NCBI GenBank assembly: GCA_002419055.1
Contig: DIFI01000009.1
Coordinates: forward strand, 124,001-188,000
Source: Peptococcaceae bacterium UBA5752
Lineage (GTDB): Bacteria; Bacillota; Dehalobacteriia; UBA4068
Reading direction: 5' to 3'
DNA: 64,000 nucleotides
Under the pieces are notes generated by a model that worked only from the letters and a program-made list of their open reading frames with translations, ran no database searches and was not told where the DNA came from. Position 1 is the first letter of the stretch. Every line of letters begins with the position of its first letter. Positions 1-8,318 of this stretch are shown in pieces. The translations under genes were made by a program, and so were the position numbers.

Positions 1-1149
1 ATAAGGTGGTATGCTCATTACTAACACTTTGCGCAGATCAGCGTGAAAGTACTGGCTAACGATATTAGTGCATATATGCATCGGCGTTATCATATTACCG
101 GCATATCCAGCAAGTAATAGAAGCATCATCAACAGTATTCCGCCATTCGGAATAGCTGAAAAGGCCAGCGGCAGTCCAATCGCCACCATTGGCAGCATCA
201 TACCAGTAATCAAAGTGATAAAAGTACAAAGGATACAAAATACCAGATACGGTGGTATTGGCCATGATGCAACTAATGTCGGTAAGCTCTCGACAGCTCC
301 GGAGTAGCTGAGGATATCTTTGAAGGCAAGTACAAACAGTACCATCAATAGTATCGATATATTGGTGCCGTTTTTGAGCATAGTCAACAGTTGGCATGGC
401 TTTACGCGACTAACCAGGATTACCGCCAACAGCGTAATACAGGAAGCAATTGAAGTTCGTATACCGCAAAAGATGATTAGTATTACGATTAAGAGAAATG
501 GCCAAAAATTAGTTAGCATTTGCATCAGTGCTGTTTTAAGCGGTATAGATATCAGTTTTTCTTCCTTTTTGATCTTGCGAAGGTAAAATATGCCGATGAT
601 TGCCATAAACAGAGACCAAGGAAGCATTATCAGCACTACCTGAGGCAACGGGAAGCCGGAAATCTGTGCTGTCAGCAGCACACAGGGATAAGTTGGGAAG
701 AACAGCTCCATAATATGACGATAATAGACATTGAGAAATGACTTGTCCTCGGGACTTAAAGCAGTGCCTTCCGCTGATTTACCTACTAAGGGAGCCGAAA
801 AAAGCGCCCCGCCCGCCGAAGGTAAGAGCCCTATTACAGCCGGTAAAACTGCAATATTGATTCTCTTACTATGGAAGATCGCATTCATGGCGCCAAGCAT
901 TCCTTCCATATAACCGACCTGGCCCATGATATGCTCAAGCAGCATGATGAAGAATAATACTAATATGAATTCGATTGTATCAATGCTGGTTATTGAAGAA
1001 ATATAAGCATTTGTAAATTCAAGCGGAGGTATTAAAAATAATACCCCCAGTAATATTGTAGCCACAAAAATAACGGGTCCCAACGGCTTTTTAAAGCCAA
1101 GCAGCACCACAATGAAGATGAATATTATAAACAATTTAATCAGTTCCAT
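1..1149 (-). CDS. DUF401-type integral membrane permease (partial, C-terminus outside window)
   Basis: An uninterrupted minus-strand frame runs from an ATG at 1149 off the left edge, giving 383 codons with no stop. AAGGATAGG lies about five bases upstream of the ATG. The product is strongly hydrophobic, with about ten membrane segments. It opens MELIKLFIIF and carries the loop LLPSAGGALFSAPLVG near residue 110, which resembles the substrate loops of the DUF401/TIGR00529 family, distant relatives of ion and carboxylate transporters. Near the window edge is a second loop with GNMITPMH. Substrate is unknown. It lies 45 bases downstream of mntP on the same strand and may share its transcript. The family call is from pattern recognition only. 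Confidence 0.7.
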   Translation of the reverse strand, partial: MELIKLFIIFIFIVVLLGFKKPLGPVIFVATILLGVLFLIPPLEFTNAYISSITSIDTIEFILVLFFIMLLEHIMGQVGYMEGMLGAMNAIFHSKRINIAVLPAVIGLLPSAGGALFSAPLVGKSAEGTALSPEDKSFLNVYYRHIMELFFPTYPCVLLTAQISGFPLPQVVLIMLPWSLFMAIIGIFYLRKIKKEEKLISIPLKTALMQMLTNFWPFLLIVILIIFCGIRTSIASCITLLAVILVSRVKPCQLLTMLKNGTNISILLMVLFVLAFKDILSYSGAVESLPTLVASWPIPPYLVFCILCTFITLITGMMLPMVAIGLPLAFSAIPNGGILLMMLLLLAGYAGNMITPMHICTNIVSQYFHADLRKVLVMSIPPY

Positions 1150-1194
1150 ATTAACCTATCCTTGAATTTAGTCACATATACTGTTAAAATTTTT

Positions 1195-1767
1195 TTATAA
1201 AAGATGCTCGAGTAATATTTTTGTTCCGACAAAAATTAAAACTAAACCGCCAAAAATAACCGCTTTTTGCTTTAACAGACGTCCAAATTTGTGGCCGATG
1301 GAGGCAGCAATCATACAGCAAAGAAATGTTATTACACCGATAAAGGCGGAAGCTGCGACAATATTGACACTTATAAAAGCAAAGCTGACACCAACTGCCA
1401 GCGCATCAATGCTGGTGGCGATAGCTTGTATTATTAGCTGTTTATTACTTAAAATTATAGTGTGTTTTATAGCGGAGGGCGGCTGTTTTAGCTCCTTTAA
1501 TCCTTCAATAAGCATTTTACCGCCGATAGCCAACAGCAAGACAAAGGCTATCCAATGATCAAAGGCATTAATAGCTGCTGCAAAACTGGTGCCAACGGCA
1601 TAGCCGATGATTGGCATCAGCATCTGGGCAATACCGAAGGCCAATGCCATGCGCAGACCCTGCTGCATAATATCATTGCCTTTATAATTCATTGCGTTAG
1701 CTATTGTAATAGTAAAAGCGTCCATTGATAGGCCTAATGCAATCATAAATAAAGATAATAAATTCAT
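1195..1767 (-). CDS. mntP: Putative manganese efflux pump MntP
   Basis: This 190-residue protein has about six membrane segments and the two internally repeated MntP signatures. The first is GLSMDAFTITIANA near residues 13-26 and the second is ATSIDALAVGVSFAF near residues 115-130. The acidic residues in these paired helices are the expected metal-binding positions. Length matches the family (about 185-190). The start is set by AAAAGGAGC upstream of the ATG at 1767. MntP exports Mn2+ across the cytoplasmic membrane. The yybP-ykoY Mn2+ riboswitch that often precedes mntP was looked for in 1768-1910 and not recognised, so regulation is unknown. The DUF401 permease gene follows directly. Confidence 0.9.
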   Translation of the reverse strand: MNLLSLFMIALGLSMDAFTITIANAMNYKGNDIMQQGLRMALAFGIAQMLMPIIGYAVGTSFAAAINAFDHWIAFVLLLAIGGKMLIEGLKELKQPPSAIKHTIILSNKQLIIQAIATSIDALAVGVSFAFISVNIVAASAFIGVITFLCCMIAASIGHKFGRLLKQKAVIFGGLVLIFVGTKILLEHLL

Positions 1768-1910
1768 ATTGCTCCTTTTGATTTAAACTCTTCTTAAAAT
1801 ACATAAAATTATTATAAAACTATGCGTATTTGATCTTTGATCATTTTATAGTATTATGATTAGTAGATTATGTTTTTGTCAAGTATTAATAGGTATATAT
1901 CCTTTTTCTA

Positions 1911-1939
1911 TTGACTTTTATTATCTTATTGAATATAAT
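1911..1939 (+). promoter_or_regulatory. Sigma-A-type promoter of glnA
   Basis: TTGACT at 1911-1916 and TATAAT at 1934-1939 are separated by 17 bases, 64 bases upstream of the chosen glnA start. The surrounding divergent intergenic region (1768-2003) is very AT-rich and shows no other recognisable element. Confidence 0.8.
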
Positions 1940-2003
1940 TACAAATTAAATTGAACACATGTTTTTGACGTCCGTAGTTATTTGTATTATAGGAGGGGTA
2001 TCT

Positions 2004-3329
2004 ATGATTAGTAAAAACGATATACTTGTCAGTGCCAAAGAAAATCATATCCGATTTATTCGGCTCCAGTTTACCGATATCTTCGGAGTGATGAAGAATA
2101 TCGCTATCACTACCAGTCAGTTGGAAAAAGCCTTAGAAAACGAAATGATGTTTGATGGTTCTTCTATTGACGGCTTTGTGCGTATTGAAGAAAGTGATAT
2201 GTATTTGAGGCCTGATCTTAATTCATGGCAAGTATTACCCGACACTTATACGGAGAGTTGTTCTGCAAGGCTGATTTGTGATGTTTATAATCCTGATGGT
2301 ACTCCTTTTGCCGGTGATCCCCGATACATTTTGAAGAAAGCGCTGACTAAAGCCGCAGATATGGGCTATAGCATGAATGTCGGTCCTGAAGCAGAATTTT
2401 TTCTCTTCCATACCGATGATGATGGCAAACCAACTTTAGAAACTCATGATAAAGCTGCTTACTTTGATCTGGCCCCGGTAGATTTTGGTGAAAAGGCACG
2501 TGAGGCAATGGTTTTGCATTTGGAACAGATAGGTTTCGAAGTTGAAGCTTCTCATCATGAATGTGCACCCGGGCAGCACGAAATTGATTTTAAATATGCT
2601 GATGCGCTGACCGCTGCCGACGATGTCCAAACATTTAAATATGTAATTCGCCGCGTTGCTCAGTCTCATGGTCTCCATGCTACCTTTATGCCTAAGCCGA
2701 TTGGCGGTATTTCCGGTAGCGGTATGCATGTTAATCAGTCATTATTTAAAGCCGGAGAAAATGTCTTTTGTGATCCTGCCGGTGAGCGTGGTCTTTCACA
2801 GCAAGCATATTGGTATTTAGGTGGTTTACTAAAACACGCCGCAGCCTATACAGCGATTACCAATCCGATTATCAATTCTTATAAACGGCTTGTATCCGGC
2901 TATGAAGCACCAGTCTATATTGCTTGGGCTACTCAAAATCGTTCTCCGTTAGTACGGGTACCGGCCAAGCGCGGTAAATCAACACGTATGGAATTGCGTT
3001 CCCCGGATCCTTCCTGTAATCCTTATTTGGCATTCGCAGTGATGCTGATGGCTGGATTGGATGGAATTGAAAATAAAATAGCGCCGCCGGCGCCGATTGA
3101 AAGAAATATATTTGATTTGAGTGCTCTTGAACTAAAAGAATTATCCGTTAGCGTTTTGCCGGAAAATATCAGTGATGCCGTTGATGTTATGAGCACCAGC
3201 AAACTGATGCGCGATACTCTCGGTGACCATGTTTTTAATCGTTTTATAGGAGCCAAAAGATTGGAATGGCAAGAATACCGAGTTCAAGTAACCAAGTGGG
3301 AAGTAGATAAGTACTTGACCAAGTTTTAA
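2004..3329 (+). CDS. glnA: Glutamine synthetase, type I
   Basis: Type I glutamine synthetase makes glutamine from glutamate, NH4+ and ATP in the cytoplasm and is the main ammonium-assimilation enzyme. With the start at 2004 the protein has 441 residues, the usual size of the short Gram-positive type. An upstream in-frame ATG at 1959 would add 15 hydrophobic residues but lacks a ribosome site, whereas AGGAGGGG lies just before 2004. Visible motifs are MFDGSSIDGF, GPEAEFFLF (metal ligands), ISGSGMHVNQSLF and NRSPLVRVP with a following arginine-rich stretch. The tyrosine adenylylation segment of the long enterobacterial form is not evident. It stands alone between its own promoter and a terminator. 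Confidence 0.96.
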   Translation: MISKNDILVSAKENHIRFIRLQFTDIFGVMKNIAITTSQLEKALENEMMFDGSSIDGFVRIEESDMYLRPDLNSWQVLPDTYTESCSARLICDVYNPDGTPFAGDPRYILKKALTKAADMGYSMNVGPEAEFFLFHTDDDGKPTLETHDKAAYFDLAPVDFGEKAREAMVLHLEQIGFEVEASHHECAPGQHEIDFKYADALTAADDVQTFKYVIRRVAQSHGLHATFMPKPIGGISGSGMHVNQSLFKAGENVFCDPAGERGLSQQAYWYLGGLLKHAAAYTAITNPIINSYKRLVSGYEAPVYIAWATQNRSPLVRVPAKRGKSTRMELRSPDPSCNPYLAFAVMLMAGLDGIENKIAPPAPIERNIFDLSALELKELSVSVLPENISDAVDVMSTSKLMRDTLGDHVFNRFIGAKRLEWQEYRVQVTKWEVDKYLTKF

Positions 3330-3336
3330 GGATTAT

Positions 3337-3364
3337 GGGCGGCATTAAGCCGTCCTTCTCTTTT
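3337..3364 (+). terminator. Rho-independent terminator after glnA
   Basis: GGGCGGC at 3337-3343 pairs with GCCGTCC at 3349-3355 (one G-T pair) around the loop ATTAA. The T-rich tract TTCTCTTTT follows. Confidence 0.65.
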
Positions 3365-3409
3365 GAATTTTTTATGGCTGGTAGCTCTGTCCTTCTACCT
3401 AATTTTTTC

Positions 3410-3439
3410 TTGTAAACCAATCTTTTCCTATGATATAAT
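3410..3439 (+). promoter_or_regulatory. Promoter of dapF (extended -10)
   Basis: TTGTAA at 3410-3415 and TATAAT at 3434-3439 are 18 bases apart. The -10 is preceded by TGA (TG at 3431-3432), an extended -10 element. It lies 42 bases before the dapF start. Confidence 0.65.
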
Positions 3440-3481
3440 TTTAAGAAATGGTTTTCCCCGTTAAAGAAAGAAGGTATTCCT

Positions 3482-4309
3482 ATGCGTTTTACCAAAATGC
3501 ATGGTTTAGGGAACGATTTCGTGCTACTAAACGGTTTTACGGAACAGTTACCGACTGATTTAGGGGCTTTGGCTAAAACTTTATGCCACCGTCAGTTGGG
3601 TATTGGTGCCGATGGTTTGATAGTGCTTAAACCAGTTGCCGGTTATGATGGTGAATTTTTGATTTTTAACTACGATGGGTCGCAAGCCGAAATGTGCGGT
3701 AATGGTATACGTTGTGCTGCTTTATTTGCCAATAGGCAAGGTATTGTTCAAAAAAATCAGTTTGTCTTTTTGACACTTGCCGGTCCGATAAGTCCGATGA
3801 TTATCGATGAACAGCAGGGGATGGTTCGCGTTAACATGGGTGAGCCGCGCTTGAAACCTGCCGAGATACCGGCTGATTTTAGTGGTTCTCAGGTGGTAGA
3901 TGCACCGTTGATGGTCAATGATCAGATGTTTAAAATAACTCTGGTTTCAATAGGCAATCCACACTGCGTGATATTTGTAAATGATATTGTCTCCTTCCCG
4001 GTAGAGATAATCGGACCGCTAATTGAAAATCATCAGTTATTCCCGTCAAAAATTAACGTTGAATTTGTGAAATTATTATCCGACGAGGTTATCCAGATGC
4101 GTGTTTGGGAACGCGGTTGCGGTGAGACTTTTGCCTGTGGCACCGGAGCTTGCGCTGCTGTTGTGGCGTCAGTCTTAAATGGTTTTACCAAAAATAACTG
4201 TGAGGTACAATTGGCTTATGGATCACTGAATATCAAATGGGTTGATTGCCAAAAGGTTTTTATGACCGGCCCGGCCACTTTTGTTGCCGAGGGTGAATTT
4301 TTTATCTAA
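3482..4309 (+). CDS. dapF: Diaminopimelate epimerase
   Basis: DapF interconverts LL- and meso-diaminopimelate, the last step before the peptidoglycan cross-linker and the precursor of lysine. The 275-residue protein has both catalytic cysteines of this PLP-independent racemase: Cys72 in EMCGNGIRC and Cys219 in ETFACGTGACA. The N-terminal KMHGLGNDFV motif is also typical. Full length for the family. AAGAAGG lies before the ATG. It is followed after 59 bases by dapL, which makes its LL-DAP substrate, so the two form a compact DAP module. Confidence 0.96.
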   Translation: MRFTKMHGLGNDFVLLNGFTEQLPTDLGALAKTLCHRQLGIGADGLIVLKPVAGYDGEFLIFNYDGSQAEMCGNGIRCAALFANRQGIVQKNQFVFLTLAGPISPMIIDEQQGMVRVNMGEPRLKPAEIPADFSGSQVVDAPLMVNDQMFKITLVSIGNPHCVIFVNDIVSFPVEIIGPLIENHQLFPSKINVEFVKLLSDEVIQMRVWERGCGETFACGTGACAAVVASVLNGFTKNNCEVQLAYGSLNIKWVDCQKVFMTGPATFVAEGEFFI

Positions 4310-4368
4310 TAAATATTACATAATGCTTTTCGTCTAAGTAGTTAAAACATATATTTCGGAGGTAATTT

Positions 4369-5544
4369 ATGATAGAACAATCTGATCGCATTAAAACTAT
4401 ACCACCTTATCTATTTGCCGGTATTGAAAAGAAAATAGCTGAAGCTAAAGCAAAAGGTGAAGATATCATCAGCCTTGGTATCGGTGATCCCGATATACCT
4501 ACGCCTGATTTTATTATTGAAGAAATGAAGAAACAGCTGGAAGTAACCATCAATCATCAATATCCGTCATCGGTCGGTATGTTGGAATATCGTGCTGCCG
4601 TGGCTGATTATTATCAAAACCGTTTTGATGTAGAAATTGACCCGGTTAATGAAGTATGTTCGTTGATTGGCTCTAAAGAAGGTATTGCCAATATTAATTA
4701 TTGTTTTGTCAACCAGGGCGATATCAACCTAGTACCTAACCCCTATTATCCGGTCTATGATACAGCTACGATGCTGGCCGGCGGTAAGTCTTACTATCTG
4801 CCGCTGACTGCCGAAAACGGTTTTTTACCTGATCTTGATGCTGTGCCTTCTGAGATTGCAGCTAAGGCTAAGATCCTTTGGCTTAATTATCCCAATAATC
4901 CTACCGGCGCAGTTGCCAATTTGGATTTTTATGAGAAAGCTGTAGCTTTTGCTAAGAGATATAATCTGCTGATCTGTCATGACTCTGCATATGCTGATAT
5001 GACATATGATGGCTATGTCGCACCCAGTATTTTCCAGATTGCGGGCGCTAAGGATGTAGCTATCGAATTTGGTTCCTGTTCTAAACCTTTTAATATGACC
5101 GGCTGGCGGATTGGTTTTGTTGTAGGTAATGCTGAGGCGGTGGAAACGCTGGCTCGTTACAAATCAAATGTTGACAGCGGTGCTTTTCAGGCAGTACAGT
5201 ATGCGGGTATTGTCGGTCTTCGCAACTTTAAACCTGTTGTCGAAGCATCACGTCAAATCTATGCCGCACGGCGAAATATTTTAGTGGGCGGACTCAATGA
5301 TATGGGCTGGTCACTGAAATTTCCATTAGGTACATTTTATGTTTGGGCCCCGGTGCCTAAAGGTTTTACTTCCGCTTCATTTGCCGAATATGTTTTGGAA
5401 AAAGCCGGCGTAATTATTACTCCCGGAAATGGTTATGGTGAGTATGGTGAAGGATATTTTCGGGCAACATTGACTGTAGAAGAAAACAGATTAAAAGAAG
5501 CAATGGCTCGTCTTAAGAAGACTTTGGGCACTGTAGAATTTTAA
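4369..5544 (+). CDS. dapL: LL-diaminopimelate aminotransferase
   Basis: This class I/II PLP aminotransferase (391 residues) converts tetrahydrodipicolinate directly to LL-diaminopimelate, bypassing the acylated intermediates of the DapD/DapC/DapE route. The PLP lysine is Lys239 in SCSKPFNMTGWRIGF. NYPNNPTG (about 173-180) and a cofactor-anchoring aspartate in CHDSAYADM are also visible. The SxSKPFNMTGWR form and the dapF neighbour favour DapL over a generic aspartate aminotransferase. TTCGGAGG precedes the ATG. This route is common in anaerobic Bacillota. Confidence 0.9.
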   Translation: MIEQSDRIKTIPPYLFAGIEKKIAEAKAKGEDIISLGIGDPDIPTPDFIIEEMKKQLEVTINHQYPSSVGMLEYRAAVADYYQNRFDVEIDPVNEVCSLIGSKEGIANINYCFVNQGDINLVPNPYYPVYDTATMLAGGKSYYLPLTAENGFLPDLDAVPSEIAAKAKILWLNYPNNPTGAVANLDFYEKAVAFAKRYNLLICHDSAYADMTYDGYVAPSIFQIAGAKDVAIEFGSCSKPFNMTGWRIGFVVGNAEAVETLARYKSNVDSGAFQAVQYAGIVGLRNFKPVVEASRQIYAARRNILVGGLNDMGWSLKFPLGTFYVWAPVPKGFTSASFAEYVLEKAGVIITPGNGYGEYGEGYFRATLTVEENRLKEAMARLKKTLGTVEF

Positions 5545-5653
5545 TCGATACACGCAAGTAGACTGTTTTTTTGTGAAATAGAGCAATTTAAAAACATATA
5601 AGAAGGCATCTTGTTTTTATACTATGAATATTTCAAAAATGGAGTGAAATGTC

Positions 5654-7381
5654 ATGACAATTGCCATCGCCCAACCGGAAATCTATGCAGGTGATCTGCG
5701 ACGCAATACTCAAACAATCATCACTATGATTTCTGCCGCCCGTGATATTGGTGCAGAAATAATTGTATTTCCTGAGCTTGTTGTCAGCGGACTGATGCCA
5801 AGTGATAACTTCTGCCGTGATGATTTTATTAATGATTGCGAGGCAGCTAATCAACAAATTGCCGCTGCCGCAGATGGGATTACTGTTATTTATGGCAATA
5901 TCAGGCGGATTGATGGTGGACTGGAAAATGCCTGTTTTATGGCTGTTGATGGCGAATTAGGGCGTTTGGAAGTGCTTAGTTGCAATAGTGCTATTAATGG
6001 CGTCTATACACCTTTTAATTGCAGTAGTGATTTAAAGATATACAATCTGATGTTGAACGGTAAGGTTTGCCGTACCGGTTTTTTGACTGGAGATTGGCGG
6101 AATCAACAAACTCCTTTTAATAATAATGATATAGATTTACTGATTAATCTTTCGCCGTTGCCTTTTACGATTGATAGTGATGACGCACCACTGATGGGTC
6201 AAAAACGTCCCTATATTCAAAGTGGTTGTTGTCAATTGGTTGCCAAAGGGAAGACTTACCATCTAGTGGCTGGCGGCGCCTACATGCTTGATATGCAAGG
6301 AAAACCAATTGCAGTAGCGCCCCGCTTCAGGGAAAAACTACTGTTGTGCAATCTTAACGATCCTACCTGTGATTTTTTGCCGCCGCGATTGGAGCAATTA
6401 TCCGAGGCTATGATTTGGGCAATCCGCAACTTTTGTATTTCAATTAATGTTAATCATGTTACCATTGGTATTTCCGGCGGTATAGATTCCGCTTTGGCGG
6501 CTTGTTTATATACGCAAGCTTTAGGTAATGATAATGTATTGCTGATTTCGATGCCGAGCAAATATAGCAGCGATATTACCCGTAATCTTGCTGAAGGAAT
6601 GGCGCGTAGTTTACAGACCAACTATTTAGTAATGCCGATGCAACAGGCTTTTGAGTATTTGGTTAGTCAGTTTATGCGTACGTCGGTTAAACGCGCAGGT
6701 GGCGGTACAGATTGGACGATTACGTTGAACCAGGCAGCACAGGAAAATGTCCAAGCACGCGAACGGGCGCGCATCTTGGCAGCAGCGGCGGCCGGGTTTG
6801 GTGGCATTTTTACCTGCAATGGTAATAAAGCCGAATCAACCGTCGGTTATGCAACTTTTTATGGAGATTTATCAGGGGCCTTTGCCGTAGCCGGTGATTT
6901 ATGGAAACATCAGGTCTATGCGGCGTCCAAACAGATGGAGAAAATCTATACTGATGCCCCGCTGGCTGAAATTGCTGCTATTCGTCCTTCTGCGGAACTT
7001 TCTGCTGCGCAATCTGTTGAAAGGGGTTTGGGAGATCCGATAATATACGAGTACCACGATTATCTTTTTGCTTCATGGGTGGAACAAAAAAACACTCCTT
7101 CAGATATTCTACGCTGGTATTCAGAGGGTACGTTGGCTGAACATATCGGCTGTGAACCTTCATCTGTTACAAATAATTTTGCAACTACTGCTGATTTTTG
7201 TGCTGATATCGAATTTTGGTGGAAAGCTTACCGAGGTATTGGTGTTGCCAAAAGGCAGCAGGCTCCTCCAGGTTTGGTGCTGAGCAGATTTCCTTTTGGT
7301 GATGATAGCGGTGAAAATCAGGCAGCTATTTATTTGGGAGAAGAATATTTAAAACTAAAAAACTATCTTCTTAATCGATAG
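5654..7381 (+). CDS. nadE: NAD+ synthetase with N-terminal nitrilase-like domain (glutaminase apparently degenerate)
   Basis: NadE amidates deamido-NAD to NAD+ using ATP. The protein has 575 residues: a nitrilase-fold glutaminase domain (about 1-250) and a synthetase domain (about 255-575) with the ATP P-loop SGGIDS at 274-279. The synthetase motifs look intact, including CNGNKAESTVGYAT. In active glutamine-dependent enzymes the first domain uses a Glu-Lys-Cys triad. Here the Glu is present (Glu41 in FPELVVSG), but the nucleophile region usually written as CEDxW reads GFLTGDWR, with Thr145 where Cys is expected. The stretch that should carry the Lys reads LEVLSCNSAING (about 105-116), with no lysine. 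The enzyme may therefore use free ammonia. GGAGTG lies before the ATG. Confidence 0.9.
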   Translation: MTIAIAQPEIYAGDLRRNTQTIITMISAARDIGAEIIVFPELVVSGLMPSDNFCRDDFINDCEAANQQIAAAADGITVIYGNIRRIDGGLENACFMAVDGELGRLEVLSCNSAINGVYTPFNCSSDLKIYNLMLNGKVCRTGFLTGDWRNQQTPFNNNDIDLLINLSPLPFTIDSDDAPLMGQKRPYIQSGCCQLVAKGKTYHLVAGGAYMLDMQGKPIAVAPRFREKLLLCNLNDPTCDFLPPRLEQLSEAMIWAIRNFCISINVNHVTIGISGGIDSALAACLYTQALGNDNVLLISMPSKYSSDITRNLAEGMARSLQTNYLVMPMQQAFEYLVSQFMRTSVKRAGGGTDWTITLNQAAQENVQARERARILAAAAAGFGGIFTCNGNKAESTVGYATFYGDLSGAFAVAGDLWKHQVYAASKQMEKIYTDAPLAEIAAIRPSAELSAAQSVERGLGDPIIYEYHDYLFASWVEQKNTPSDILRWYSEGTLAEHIGCEPSSVTNNFATTADFCADIEFWWKAYRGIGVAKRQQAPPGLVLSRFPFGDDSGENQAAIYLGEEYLKLKNYLLNR

Positions 7382-7427
7382 TTTTCTAAAAAATGCTAAT
7401 AGATTAGCTATTTTAAATGGGGACGAT

Positions 7428-8297
7428 ATGGATCAGCTTACTCTTTATGCTCCGGCTAAAATCAATTGGTCACTCGATATTTGTGGTCGCCGCGCCGATG
7501 GCTACCATCTGTTGCGCAGTCTGATTCAGAACATCGATTTGACGGATAAAGTTGTTATTTCACAAAGTGATAGGGATAGTTGTATTTGCGATCAACCTAT
7601 CAATGGTAATAATATTGCTTTAAAAGCCTGGCACTTGCTTAAACAACGGTTTCGGCTTAGTGGTGGATTAAAAATATCAATAACGAAGCGAATACCTGTT
7701 GCAGCCGGACTTGGCGGCGGCTCTGCTGATGCTGCTGCTGTTTTGCATGGTGTAAATGAATTATTTGCTTTGGGAATTAATACTGAACAGCTGCAGCGTA
7801 TTGGTTTGGAACTTGGTGCTGATCTGCCTTTTTGTGTGGCTGGTGGATTGGCCCTGGTCGAAGGGATAGGAGAAAAGGTGCAGGTTCTTGATCCAATTCC
7901 CAGCTATCATATGCTTTTGATCAATATCGGCCGACCTTTATCCACGGCAGCAGTATTCAACCGTTTTAATATAACTGATGCAGGAACTCATACTGATCTG
8001 CCTACTTTGCTTCAAGCACTGATAAACGGGGATATCAATGCGGTAGCCGCTGCTCGTCATAACGCTTTGGAATGTCCTGCGTGTTTGCTTGAACCAACAA
8101 TATGTTCATTGATACAACGGATTCGGGCGCTTGGCCTTAGTCCAATGATGAGTGGAAGCGGTCCTACTGTTTTTGTCCCTTCAAATGATCGTGAACGACT
8201 TGAAGCGGCTTTGAAACAACTTGCCATAGAATATCCTTTTGTTACTCTAACTGCTACCAGACTTCAAGGAACTACATTTGGAGTCGTTAACAAATAA
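7428..8297 (+). CDS. ispE: 4-diphosphocytidyl-2-C-methyl-D-erythritol kinase
   Basis: IspE phosphorylates CDP-methylerythritol in the non-mevalonate (MEP) isoprenoid pathway. This 289-residue GHMP kinase has the expected catalytic Lys11 in YAPAKINWSL, the glycine-rich ATP loop VAAGLGGGSADAAA (91-104), Asp132 in LGADLPF and the C-terminal MMSGSGPTVF motif. Size is normal. The region before the ATG has a weak GGGGA site. It lies 46 bases after nadE on the same strand. Confidence 0.95.
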   Translation: MDQLTLYAPAKINWSLDICGRRADGYHLLRSLIQNIDLTDKVVISQSDRDSCICDQPINGNNIALKAWHLLKQRFRLSGGLKISITKRIPVAAGLGGGSADAAAVLHGVNELFALGINTEQLQRIGLELGADLPFCVAGGLALVEGIGEKVQVLDPIPSYHMLLINIGRPLSTAAVFNRFNITDAGTHTDLPTLLQALINGDINAVAAARHNALECPACLLEPTICSLIQRIRALGLSPMMSGSGPTVFVPSNDRERLEAALKQLAIEYPFVTLTATRLQGTTFGVVNK

Positions 8298-8318
8298 CCT
8301 GTTGCATACTTTCTCAAT

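Noticed and set aside
1768..1910. A yybP-ykoY Mn2+ riboswitch before mntP.
   Set aside because: The conserved core was not found on the minus strand; the stretch is plain AT-rich sequence.
1959..2003. A longer glutamine synthetase starting at 1959.
   Set aside because: The extra 15 residues are hydrophobic and lack a ribosome site, while AGGAGGGG sits before 2004.
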